From Bolinopsis microptera (lineage: Eukaryota; Ctenophora; Tentaculata; Lobata; Bolinopsidae), in the NCBI RefSeq assembly GCF_026151205.1, contig NC_087073.1, forward strand, positions 3,617,001 through 3,681,000: DNA of 64,000 bases, written 5' to 3'. Below the pieces are notes generated by a model. It was not told the DNA's origin, made no database searches, and saw only the letters and a list, made by a program, of their open reading frames with translations. Shown piece after piece: positions 45,925 through 57,800 of the stretch (position 1 is its first letter; each line of letters opens with the position of its first letter). The translations under genes were made by a program, and so were the position numbers.

Positions 45925-46650
45925 CTAGTCCCAGCCCTGTAGCTAGTCCCACTCCTGTAGCTAGTCCCACCCCTGTAGCTAGTCCCACCCCTGTAGCTAA
46001 ACCCACCCCTGTAGCTAAACCCACCCCTGTTGCTAGTCCCACCCCTGTAGCTAGTACCACCCCTGTAGCTAGTACCACCCCGGCCCTGTAGCTAGTCCCA
46101 CCCCTGTAGATAGTCCCACCCCTGTAGCTAAACCCACCCCTGTAGCTAGTCCCACCCCTGTAGCTAGTCCTACCCCTGTAGCTAGTCCCACCCCTGTAGC
46201 TAGTCCCACCCCTGTAGCTAAACCCACCCCTGTAGCTAGTCCCACCCCTGTAGCTAGTCCCACCCCTGTAGCTAGTCCCACCCCTGTAGCTAAACCCACC
46301 CCTGTAGCTAGTCCCACCCCTGTAGCTAGTCCTACCCCTGTAGCTAGTCCCACCCCTGTAGCTAGTCCCACCCCTGTAGCTAAACCCACCCCTGTAGCTA
46401 GTCCCACCCCTGTAGCTAGTCCTACCCCTGTAGCTAGTCCCACCCCTGTAGCTAAACCCACCCCTGTAGCTAGTCCCACCCCTGTAGCTAGTCCCACCCC
46501 TGTAGCTAAACCCACCCCTGTAGCTAGTCCCACCCCTGTAGCTAGTCCCACCCCTGTAGCTAGTCCCACCCCTGTAGCTAGTCCCACCCCTGTAGCTAAA
46601 CACACCCCTGTAGCTAGTCCCACCCCTGTAGCTAGTCCCACCCCTGTAGT
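45925..46650. repeat. 18-bp minisatellite, GTAGCTAGTCCCACCCCT unit
   Basis: About 40 copies of GTAGCTAGTCCCACCCCT. Every third to sixth unit is the variant GTAGCTAAACCCACCCCT, giving a loose higher-order period of roughly four to five units; CCT/CCC variants also recur at fixed places. Two further units lie near 46908-46950. Because 18 is a multiple of three, long open frames arise on both strands (for example repeated SYRGGT or GLATGV), but none has a supported start or splice site. Confidence 0.95.
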
Positions 46651-48188
46651 AAAGTTAAAAAGAATTCGAAATCAGGATCACTAAAATGACTGTATAATTT
46701 ATATAAGTAAGTTGGTTTTGTAGTATTACTAGTCCAACATTTAGGACATGTGATCATTTTAGGAAACTTCCGCCCTTGTGTCATATGATCGACCTCCGCC
46801 CTCTCGACTTCCGCCCTCGAGTCCAACCTTTTAGGAAACTTCCGCCCTTGAGTCCTACGCCCTTTGGTCTTCCGTCCTCGCGACTTCCGCCCTCGCGACC
46901 GATTCCCATAGCTAGTACCACCCCTGTAGCTAGTACTACCCCTGTAGCGACTCCCACCGCTGCAGTAGCTCTCACCACTGTTAGTCAGTAGTCTCGCCCC
47001 AGCTAGACACACTACATAATGCCCTACATAATGCACTACATAATGCCCTACATAATGGTGTTTACAATCCCTGGTGCAGATCCACCGCTGATTGGCAGTG
47101 AGGCACGTCTTGCTTTTTGCTTAACATATAACGTAGTTTTATGATCTGATTCTACTTGTTGGCCAGACATGATCTCTTGTTTTGCTTTATACAAGCAACT
47201 TGATGAGGGACTACAGCTATATAGCTAGAGGGGCTGTATTGCTAGAATGCAATCTCTGTGTTGTTTTCAGATTCATGTGACTGCGGGAAACCCTTCTCCT
47301 GCCTCCATACCGTTTAAGTTGAATTACTAATTGAAACTTTAAAGTCTTTAAAGTATTGTCTTTTGAAATTTGTTGAAACTGCATATAATATTAAAGTTAA
47401 AGGTAAATACCATCGTGTTCTATGAACTACCTGACACTAAATCACTGCTCGCTCTATTACGCAGATTAATTTGTCGGAAACACTAAAGAATGAGAGCTGG
47501 ATTAAAGCCAGCCAGTTCAACCTATGTCAAACTGTAGCCGTAATATGGAAAATTATCTTTAATTTAACCGAGATTGGTCTAGGATACGCTGAAATAATGC
47601 TCAAGTAACCGACATTGATTAAAGCAAAACAAAAGGTTAATGCTCGCTAGTAAGGAAATTACGGCTCAAATAAGACGAGCAGAGGTCGAACTATTTGGTC
47701 AAATGAGCTGTCTGTTACTGAATTGTGTAATCTTGCCCGCTATTTTCTGTCACGATTGTTCCCGCACATACTTAGTGCTACTTATACTTATAGTCTGTCA
47801 GTCTATGCAACCTCGTAAGTGACTGCCTAAGCATGGGACAAACTTTAACAATGGTAGGGATATGGGGGGGTCAAAAATTTATGTGGCACGGCCGGCTGTT
47901 TAAAAAACTTTTCAGCGAGCCTTATCGTAAGGTTATTTTGAGGCCATTATTTGCCGCTTTTAAAAGTTGTAACACTATAACTAGCGTGAATATGCATTAT
48001 TTTAGTTTAATGAGTTAATATAATAGGCCAGTTAATATAATAGGCCAGATGTTCATATCATGTTACATAAAGCATTAGATCAGCGGAAGTACATTAAATG
48101 TACGATTATTTAAATAGATTTCACTTACCTAATTGTATTTTGAAGGTAGGATGTAAGACGCAGCTGGTACTCTTAAAAACACACACAA
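46651..48188. other. Intergenic; short repeats
   Basis: No gene recognised. Duplicated blocks near 46760-46880 (AGGAAACTTCCGCCCTTG) and four copies of a 12-13-bp CCTACATAATGC unit at about 47015-47060 are present. Confidence 0.5.
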
Positions 48189-48382
48189 ATGGCACTCTCC
48201 GATACAGACCTTCACTGGATACCCATGAACCGATCCAAGTTCAACCAGATCCGGCGGATGTTCGACACCAAGTCCCCAGAAAATCTGGGCAGAAGTCAGA
48301 CACTGCCCCGGATGCCATGTGACAAATGCACCTCGCCCCGGATCGGTACACTTCCGCGGAGAGCGTATCCGCACTAGCTCAG
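48189..48382 (+). other. Candidate 5' exon(s) of the DLGAP-like gene, frame conflict
   Basis: From ATG 48189 a protein-like frame encodes SKFNQIRRMFDTKSPENLGR and RSQTLPRMPCDKC, but reaches TAG at 48375-48377. A strong donor CAG/GTAAGA lies at 48382/48383, in phase with the exon at 48880 only in a different frame, which runs from ATG 48326 (MHLAPDRYTSAESVSALAQ). So either 48326 is the real start, or the first frame is joined by an indel or an undetected splice event. Confidence 0.4.
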
Positions 48383-48384
48383 GT

Positions 48385-48387
48385 AAG

Positions 48388-48428
<41 letters not shown>

Positions 48429-48460
48429 AGGGAGACTGGAGAGGTAGAGAGAGAGAGCAA
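48385..48460 (+). repeat. GA microsatellite
   Basis: Nearly uninterrupted GAGAGA directly after the candidate donor at 48383. Confidence 0.9.
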
Positions 48461-48813
48461 ATATAATGGTCACAAGACAACCATACGAGTGCAGTATACT
48501 GTGTTGAATGACAATATATGTTGTACATTTTGAGGTGAGCACCGCGTGTGGCCCCCCTCTCTTTTCAGAGTGAGAACAATTAACCAGTAATACATAGCTC
48601 ATCTGATTTCGTGTTGTTGTGCTAACAACTTAACTACGTGATCTATATATCAGTGTATGAGTAGATGGCAAAATACTAGGCTGAGTCGAGCTTATCTCTG
48701 ATGTAACTGTTGTCATCCGATACATTTATTATTATACTGTACCCGGCGTATCGCACTCTCTCTCTCACTCTCTCTCCCTCACTCTTTGCTTGTGCTGTTT
48801 GTAATTGTTTGAC

Positions 48814-51800
48814 ATGTCACAAAGTGCTGGTAAACGTACTCGTAGATCGTCTCAGAGTTGCTCACTGTTTTGCTTGCAGATTCGAGCGCTGCTCCGCCCC
48901 GTGGACCCAGACAACTGCAGTACTTCATCCCGATCCCGCAGCACCAGCGAAGACAGCGTCGACTTACGGACTCGAAATCATCAGCTAACGCCCAACGGAA
49001 TCGTTGTTATTGATCCGCTGTTGTGTTCCAAAAATTTAACTCAGATTAATGACAATAATGGGACGGTTACTAATAATGACTGCACTGATAAGACTCGAAA
49101 TGAGCGGTCGGTGTGCGAAACTGTTGCGGAGGTCACTGAAAATGTGACGGTCAGTGAAGTGGCAGATCGAGATTCAGCGGACAAAACGAACACTAACGCT
49201 AATAATATCGATCATTCTAATTCAAACGGGGAACTTTCATCTACTGAAAATCACGTGATTCTCGAAAATGGGGACATCAGAAATGGGCATCATCTAAACG
49301 GTGTTGTCAACGCAAACCACACAATCGACGGGGACCTGGGGAAACCAGAAAGCGATAAGGAAATCAGTTGTGGGTCTGACCTGCCATTGTTAGACAACGA
49401 TAAGGAAAATAATTCTTATCTGGAAAACGGCAACTGTGACAGTTCAATCGACGAGGAGATAGCTAATAACAGTATCTACCTCAAAATGGTGAATGATGAG
49501 GCAGAAGTATTGGCGAAGGAACGTGAATATTTTGTTACTCTAATTGAGGAAGCTACTGCTGCATCTGAAGAAGGTAATTTTGAATTCAAGTTAGTTTTGT
49601 TAGTTCTCATCAATCAACCAAGATGCACACCAGTACGTCTCATTCAACTAAGTTGTCAACTTTTAAATTGAGAAGTATTAACTGCTCATTCTGGTCATTA
49701 CGAGCACTCAATATTGTGACCCTAGCTTTCTATAATCAAATAGCTCCGTCTTAAAATATCATAGCATAACACGGACACTATTAGCAGCTTCTACCAAATA
49801 TGGATATATACTATATAGAGGAGGGTAACGCCCTGTGCAGCAAGATGTTGTCGCTGTCGTGACTTAAAACTGCCCATTTTATTATGTATTTCGTGGCTTA
49901 ACTGTTTCCCTAAATGTATGTTTAAAGGTAGTATTCACTATTCAATAGGTATTTAATAGAGTGTAAGAGTGAGTGCCAAGTATTTTAGTTGCTAAATCAT
50001 CACGTTAACACTGACCACCCATTCATTTCACCATGATACTTGATGACCTTTGTTATGGAAGCCTTACGCCCCAACAATCCGCATCTGGTAGAGAATGTTT
50101 CCCCAGCTCTATATTAGCTTATATTTTCCAACTGTGACTGCATAATATTCAACTCCGCAAACCTTGTACACTTTCTTCATCAACGAATTGAAAACAAGGA
50201 TTCCTAAAAAGTAATGCTCAGTAAGCCTGTGAAATGTGTAAAACAAATGTCAGATTATACTTACGAGTTGCTGAAGGGAGGGAGGCCTGACAAGGAAGCT
50301 CAGTGCATGTCTAAAGCGAGATGCAGTATATTTAGTACCGGGATACACTGAATATGTACATGTAATAATGATATATGGTGATAAGGTGTTGGCTGACTAG
50401 GGCAGCCCATGTCTGTAACTATACAGCGCCTGTGATGTTCGCTCCACTCGGTCACTGCACTATTATTGGTGTAGAGTTTCAATCTATCTAATCTTAGTGT
50501 AGGTAGACACGGGGCACTGTGGGCAGAATACTGTGTACATATTAACATGTGTCTTTATACATGTAGCTCTCGTATCTGCAGAATTAATAGCCTAGCAACT
50601 TGTGACCGGCTAAGTGTCGTCTTTCTGTCAAAATAGGTGAGAATGTTTGCCTGCAGCCTCGTGTACAGCTACTAAATATACAGAAACTGCTAAGCTGGCC
50701 ATTTTCTTGGCGCAGTTTGTGGAATAGCACTGAAATGTCATTATATATATATTATATATAATGGTGAAAGGTCAGTGTGTGTTAGCTGTGTGGCGTGACG
50801 AAAATCTCCAACAATTCGCTCTCAGTTCATACTATCGAGCTGCCGCAACTTAGCAGAGCTCTGACCATAAAAAGCATTGATTTATACACAGCCCAGGTCT
50901 CAGAGCTCGCTCAATACCCAGTACTACGTTTTAGTTTAGATCACTAATGGAGAAGCCGTTAGAAGTAAGTCTCCCAAACGCTTTCGCGTGTCAGCACTCC
51001 CAGCCCAACTCTTAATCCTTGAATATAAAACAGCAGCCTTATAAAATATAGCCGATATTGCTAAAGTTAGGTAATGTTAGTTGAGGTGAGGTTTACGTAG
51101 TGTTATAGTTCTCACCTCTAGTCACGTGATGTGATGGCAGGACTGCAGAAGGGGGTTTCATAATAGCGGATAAATTATTTAGATTAGCGGTGTGAAACTC
51201 CTGTTGGCCGTACCTGGCTTGTTGACTGGATCCAATTAGCAAACCAGAATGTGGGCAATTTTCACCAATTACCACCGCTCGGCTTCCCCAATAATCACGT
51301 TTCATATTCATGTCTCACATTGAAACCATTTCAACTGACATTCCATTCTCCATTTACTGTTAGCTAAATGTCACAATTAGCCGAAGGTTTCTGAACAAAT
51401 TCCACTACTTAGCCGAAGTCTTGAAGCATGTAACAACCGTAACAACGTGTAAAGTATGTGTGGCTGGTGGGTGCTCCCTTGAAGCTTCTTTTAAACATTC
51501 CAATAATTTCAGCTGGTGGACGAGTGATGGCGAGTTGCGGCAAAGCTAACTTACTGCTAACTTCCAAGTTTAAACAGTACAGAGGGCTCTGTGCTGAGTT
51601 CGAGGTTTGTCAAGTTCTTCGAACAATGTCTTTTTATAACCAGTGTTTAGCTATTAAAACGCATGTTGTTAGATTCGGGTGTTGAATACAATTTCTAACA
51701 AGCAGGGCCCCCCCCCCCCCCCCCCCAAGCATGTTTGAGTGTAATAATTTCTGGATTACACAGGAGAAAATAGTTTTGCATTTCTTTAATCGTGCACTAA

Positions 51801-54800
51801 ATTGAAGGTGCAATTACGGACGTCAACAGGAGCTAAATTGTTGAGCTCCTGTCAATTATACACACCACAAACCAGGGGAATGGGATTGGTTTATTTTGGG
51901 AAGGTGTTTAGGTGGCTGACCTTCACTCACATTGACACATATTTCTGTAAAATACTGTGTCAGCTTACACTCGGAATGTATAACAATTATAATATGTGGT
52001 GTTACCAGAAATAGTCTAGTCAGGTTTTAAACCCTTTGAAGAAAGCTATGGCACACGTACAACGTAGGTGTTGTTTCAGGAAATTGATTTTAAGTTGCAG
52101 CTAAGTTGATAAAAACTAACCAATAACCATATATATAACTTGATGATAAGCTTTACCAAGTGATAATGTGGCGAAGCTATGAAGATTTTCTCAATATCCT
52201 AACTTTGCTTTGACAAACAACACTAACATTCTTACGCAGGAGTTTGCATATTTTCTAGCATCTAGAATGTTCTTTGACTGCTTGCATTCTTAGAGTCAAA
52301 AATACTTGTAGTCACCTGCAGTACCTGACCGTATTTTGGCCCGAAGCCCGAATGAAATAATGAAGTTTGTGACAGTCTTATCAGGGTATTCCCATGAAGC
52401 ACGTACACAGTATTAGAGAGAATATCTTATCGCAAAGTACCCTATGTGACTGTAACTGGTACCAGTTGTGATATATTAGTGACGGAGACCCCACTGTTTA
52501 TCACTACCTTAACCCAGCTGCTATAACTCAATAACTAAGAGTTTGCTCCCCAACAATAGTGTCATTATATAACATCTCTGGGTTGTTACCATGGTTCCAG
52601 TTACACCGCAATCTCCACAGTAACCACAGTAACCACAGACCATACTGAATAATAAGTAATAACCTGACCCCCTCAGCTGTTTATCAGTATCTGGTCACCT
52701 TTTATTATGTCAACTTTAAACACTCCTAATAATAGTCGAGGGACTTGAGGTCTGAGGTCTGAGGAGTGTATATTACATCAAGTTGACACATTCTTGATGA
52801 TCTCGCTGAATTACTGAAAATAAATACCTTAACACGAGTCAGCAGATCTGTAAAAGATCTTTGATTTCTATTTTTATCACCATGAGACCTAGGATCAGTA
52901 ATTTCTCTCTTTACAATTACTGATCTCATTCGCTGACTAGACTCCATACTTAGGAGAGTAACTACTTAGGAATAACTTAAGAAATAACTTAGGAATAAAC
53001 AAGAAGTGGTTAGTTGCACCTACTTGCCGGGCACGCAATCTTTAATACCCGTTTATACCCAGTCACTCCGTCACCTAGTGCCACTAGTTCCACTAGTTCA
53101 GCCATATGTTTATACCCAGTCACTCCGTCACCTAGTGCCACTAGTTCCACTAGTTCAGCCATATGTTCGGTCAGGTTTTTATAACATGTCACCGTTAAAT
53201 CTCCCATGGGCTTTGGGAATTACGATTTAATAACGCTTAACTTAATGCTATATTTACTTTACATACCTACACTAGAGCGGTTTCGTGGACAATAGCCTGA
53301 GAGAGTCTCAGTGCGTGGTGTATGTGACCACAGTGACCGTAGAGTTGTCAAGCAAAGAAATAAAATATAATGTTCGTATATATTATGCTACATAATGTAC
53401 AATTATTATATTATGAGAATATTAAAGTCGTTGTCGGAGGAAAGTAGTCTCAATATTCAGCTCGCTAAATCTACTTTGTACACTCTAAAATAACTCTTAC
53501 ACTCACAAGAAGCACTGTTTTCGTGGTAAAATAAATCACCTCATCGTTATATCTGTATTATGTGTCCTATTAATATATTATGTATGCTAGTATTCATTTC
53601 ATTTGGGTAACAAAGTACGCCAAATTACCGTACTTTAGTTCAGTACCTCGTGACTCCACCAAGTTAGTAAACAAGCCTCTCCCGGAGCCGGGAATAACAA
53701 GGATACATTGCAAACTAGACTGAACATCAAGTAAAACTATCAACAACTTGACTGTGACAAGTCTGCCATATGAACTTGTGATGAACCCCTCTAAGATACT
53801 TACTACAGGTTATGAAGGACACATATGATACACTGAGCTGTACCGTGTAGTAACTGCACGGTGCAGTGTATACTGTGTGTACACGGTGTGTATACTGTAT
53901 GTACACGGTGTGTGTACTGTATGTACACGGTGTGTATACTGTTACATGTAGTTACATGATATTAACTTAGTTCCTGTTCTAACACACACACACACACGTG
54001 CGCTTGTACTCAATGTCCTCACTGTAGCTTTAATTACCATTTACTTATCCCGGCCAATGAATGGCCACCATCAGCTCTTACCTACCTTTTATTGTTAGGT
54101 ATAATGAGATTAAAATCCTAAACGTTACCAGATTTTACTAGACTAGACGTGATCTCTCAGTAAAGAAAACTCCAGAACATCCTAGTTCTTTTAAAAAGGC
54201 GTGTCCACGGTGAACGATCTATTAATAGTATTCTTCAGTTATTGTTAACACGTGGTCGTTTGATCGTTTACACCAAAAATCACGCGGTTCTTTTTTCTCG
54301 GAAAATGTTAACAAAATGGTCGCCCAGAATAATCGCACTAACCAAATATTATTAAAATACTTAGAACAGCTCAGGTATGTATTATGTATTTTTTGTAACA
54401 TTTCCTATAAGTTGAAATATACTCATTATAATTAAATCATATGCTCATCAGATCATCGGCAAAAACGAAAACATTTGTCGTAAAAACAGTGACATAGCGA
54501 GTGTAATATTTTATATTACCATGTTTAAAATTGGCCCACTTCCATACTAATGCAAAATACATACAGGAGCCCCTGTACAGTGTACGTATAACTTTTTTGC
54601 ATTAGTATGGAAGTAAGCCATTTTTAAACCTAGGGGGTTCTAGAGCACAACAGATCATAGTTGTAGTCTCCAAATGTGGCTACATCTCATTTATCTGACC
54701 GATAGTCATTGTCTAACTGTAATGAGTGGTCTTTGTTAATGTAGCGTGTAAACTCTACCATGTGATATACACAGGATACATTGTAAACATGTCATGTGAC

Positions 54801-57800
54801 TTCAACTGTATGCGGGAACGCTCAATACATGATAATATTATAAGTAGTTTTATTATTAATGTAAATGTTCGTTTGCAGTGAGTGATTCCGGAGAAGTCAC
54901 CCTTTATTAATGTTGCTAAGCAATGTCATTTAAATTTGTCAGGTACACCCACCAATACTCTACTGCTAGGTTTAAGATAGCACAGAGCGTTGGTCTTGGC
55001 ACACTATTCAATCTCATTATTTCATATAACAATACTGTCTAGTAACCTGCTATAATGTATCATAAAATGTATCTTATAATTTTATAATAGGCCAATGAGC
55101 CGTTCTGTAATCTGTATTGTCTTATGGCTATGTAATGATTATTTTGACAGGCTAGTTTTAGTACAAAGAATGTACGCGGTGTTACATCAAAAGAGTATTC
55201 AGGCTATACTCGATCATTCGAGTGAGTTATGACCTCACTGAACAAAATGTTCAAAATAATAGGAAATGTCCTCGATTTCGTGCAAAGCAAGGGAATCAAG
55301 AATCTGCTGATTAAATCAGCTCAGTCTAATATCAATATTTTAAGCTTCCCCTGGCCCTCCCAATTGTTACGAATAATTGCAAGTGTAAGACCAGGAATGC
55401 ACCTGTAGAATTGTCCGTATGTGATGTACGAGGTTATTTACCTGATTTAACGGGAAGACCGTATCACGGTCACACAGTTAAACACTGTTCAGAAGTAACC
55501 TGCATTGTATCCGTGAGATGTAGTAGAATTCTCTCTCTCTCAGCCTTTAAACACGGCTATAATAAATATATCGTGAGACAATGCTGTTATGTTTAACGGT
55601 AGGGATGCCGTGCAGTACACACCAGCAAGCACTACAGTGGGGAGGCGGCTGTGTATACTAGTATAATCCATTATAACGTTAGTTAGTTTACTTATTAATT
55701 GATGGAGCTGGTGAATATTAAAAACAGATGTTTTGTCAGACCGGTGCGGTGGTTGCAAAACTTAGTACCTCATCAAACCATACTCTGAATCCAGCTGCTA
55801 TTGATTTGCTAGCCTACTACTAAAGATTTACTGAGAATATGTAAGAACTAAGATTTACGGAGTATACATGATAATAAGAGTTGTACTGGCAGTTAGATGA
55901 TCTAAAATTAGTCTGAATCTAGTCTTAGTTAGTGAAGGAGGTCGGTAAAGGAGGTTTTACTGTACAGTCAACTAGCCAACTGAATTGTTTTACATTTAAA
56001 ACGTTCTGCTACAGGATTATCCAACTGTAGTTCTTTTAAGACTTCAAAAAGTCGAAGCCTGTAACGATCCAATTATTTAGTCGATGAGAAGAAATAATCG
56101 AGCATTATCTCAGTTATCAGGCTACTTAATAATAGCTGTCAGCTGTTTCTTGAGTAAATAATATCGCCTCATCATCAACAGAGAAAAAGTTCCCCTAATT
56201 AGCTGTATATAATTCGTTTCATGACACATGTGTATACAGTGTAATAGTGTAGTGTAATTATAAGTGTAGATCTGTAAGTGATTAGTAGCATAGTCCTGCT
56301 TTATAAGATTTCATGTGGCGTTTGTCCTTTGCCTTGAGGGTCGAAGGAACGGAATATTGAGTTGGTGAGGGAACTGCTTAGAAAATGTAGATTGGGGTTT
56401 CTGTAGGACTCGTGAGACGGTTGGGCGAGACAAATTATTGTACAAGTGTTAAAAATGAGGATCATTTACCGTAAATGAGGCCTGGCGACTGGTTTATAAC
56501 TTCCTAATACCTTCATTATATGTTCAGATAACGTGAATATAAAAACGGTTTCCCAATATAACCAGGGTGCTCCAAATATGGAAACATAAAGAGAAAAGAA
56601 CAAATCTGATTTGAAGGGAGGAATCCAAATTTGTCTTTGTCTCTAACATAACTTTCAACTACGGTTCGAATATCAAGTGCCCACTATATCATTCTCTATG
56701 TACCCAGATTACCAGAGAGGTCTCAGGGACTAGGTTCCAGCTAGCTCCAATTAAGTACTCCGAAAGTTCAACTAGAATAAAAGTTAACGTTATATCAGCC
56801 ATTTAAAATGCACTGTAACGGTAGTCTAGACTAAGATACTGATTTTGAGTTATAGTTCGAAACAAACTTCCTTCAGTAGAAAGGGTCTTTTGAGGAAGGG
56901 GTTGGAGCTTTAATTGTTGCAGCTCATAAGTGGAGCTTCACTAGAAAGTGATTGTTCAGTGCCTGGTACATATTGAGTGCATGCTAGGTCTAAATTAAAT
57001 GCTTGTAGGTTAACTGTTCTTATTAGGATTCCAGGATTCCAGGATACCAGGACACTCTCAACTCCTCGGTTACAATATAAGGGTTACTGATCACTTTTAA
57101 TGTTACTTGTAGATCATATGTTTTCAAGCAGAAGACCTCTCTTCTTGCTATCTATAATATTCCTGGCGCCCTGCAGTTAGATCTACAGATCTAAGCGTGT
57201 CGGTATGCTCTTCTTAGTAACTGAGTTATAATCAGTAACGGCACTGTCATGGTGATTTATCACCGTAACTCCGTAATACCGCGCCCCTCAAATCTATGTT
57301 TTAAGCAATACTCCTCCTTGGCTGGAGCCACTGAGTCGACATCTGCAGTCGATCTCTTAGTTCTCAGTATGTCTGTACTGCATACCAACATACCATCATA
57401 CCAGCATACTCATGTATATAATAATGACATTCGTATCAGTATCCTGGCTCTATCATAGAGATCTATGATAACTGGAATACCAAGCTTAAGTCTTTAAGAT
57501 CATCGGATGGCAGGAAGAAATTTTGTGCACTAAAGGCATGTTTTCAGGTTCTGGAATATGAATATACTTTCCTTTCGGATAAGTTAAGCGCTCCAATCAC
57601 TGTATATATCTGGTCATTGAAGATATAAATAGGTCCAGTTATGGGGTGAGGCTTTCTACAAAATTTGAACAATTGAAGTAATTCGATATCGGGTACTTGG
57701 CATTCATAGTAATGCACTTAATTCATCTTGAATCGGATAAGTGGTCTATAAAACGTTGCCTCTTTCATATTTCATACTAAAATCTTGAGTATGGGCGCCA

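Noticed and set aside
45908-46641. Long minus-strand frames of SYRGGT and GLATGV repeats
   Set aside because: They are produced by the 18-bp minisatellite, whose period is a multiple of three. No start context, splice site or unique sequence supports a protein.
45925-46680. Plus-strand PVASPT frame as a mucin-like exon
   Set aside because: No ATG, no convincing acceptor, and a TAG lies immediately upstream.
48129-48602. 157-residue minus-strand frame with LPLPLSLSLS
   Set aside because: Largely encoded by the GA microsatellite.
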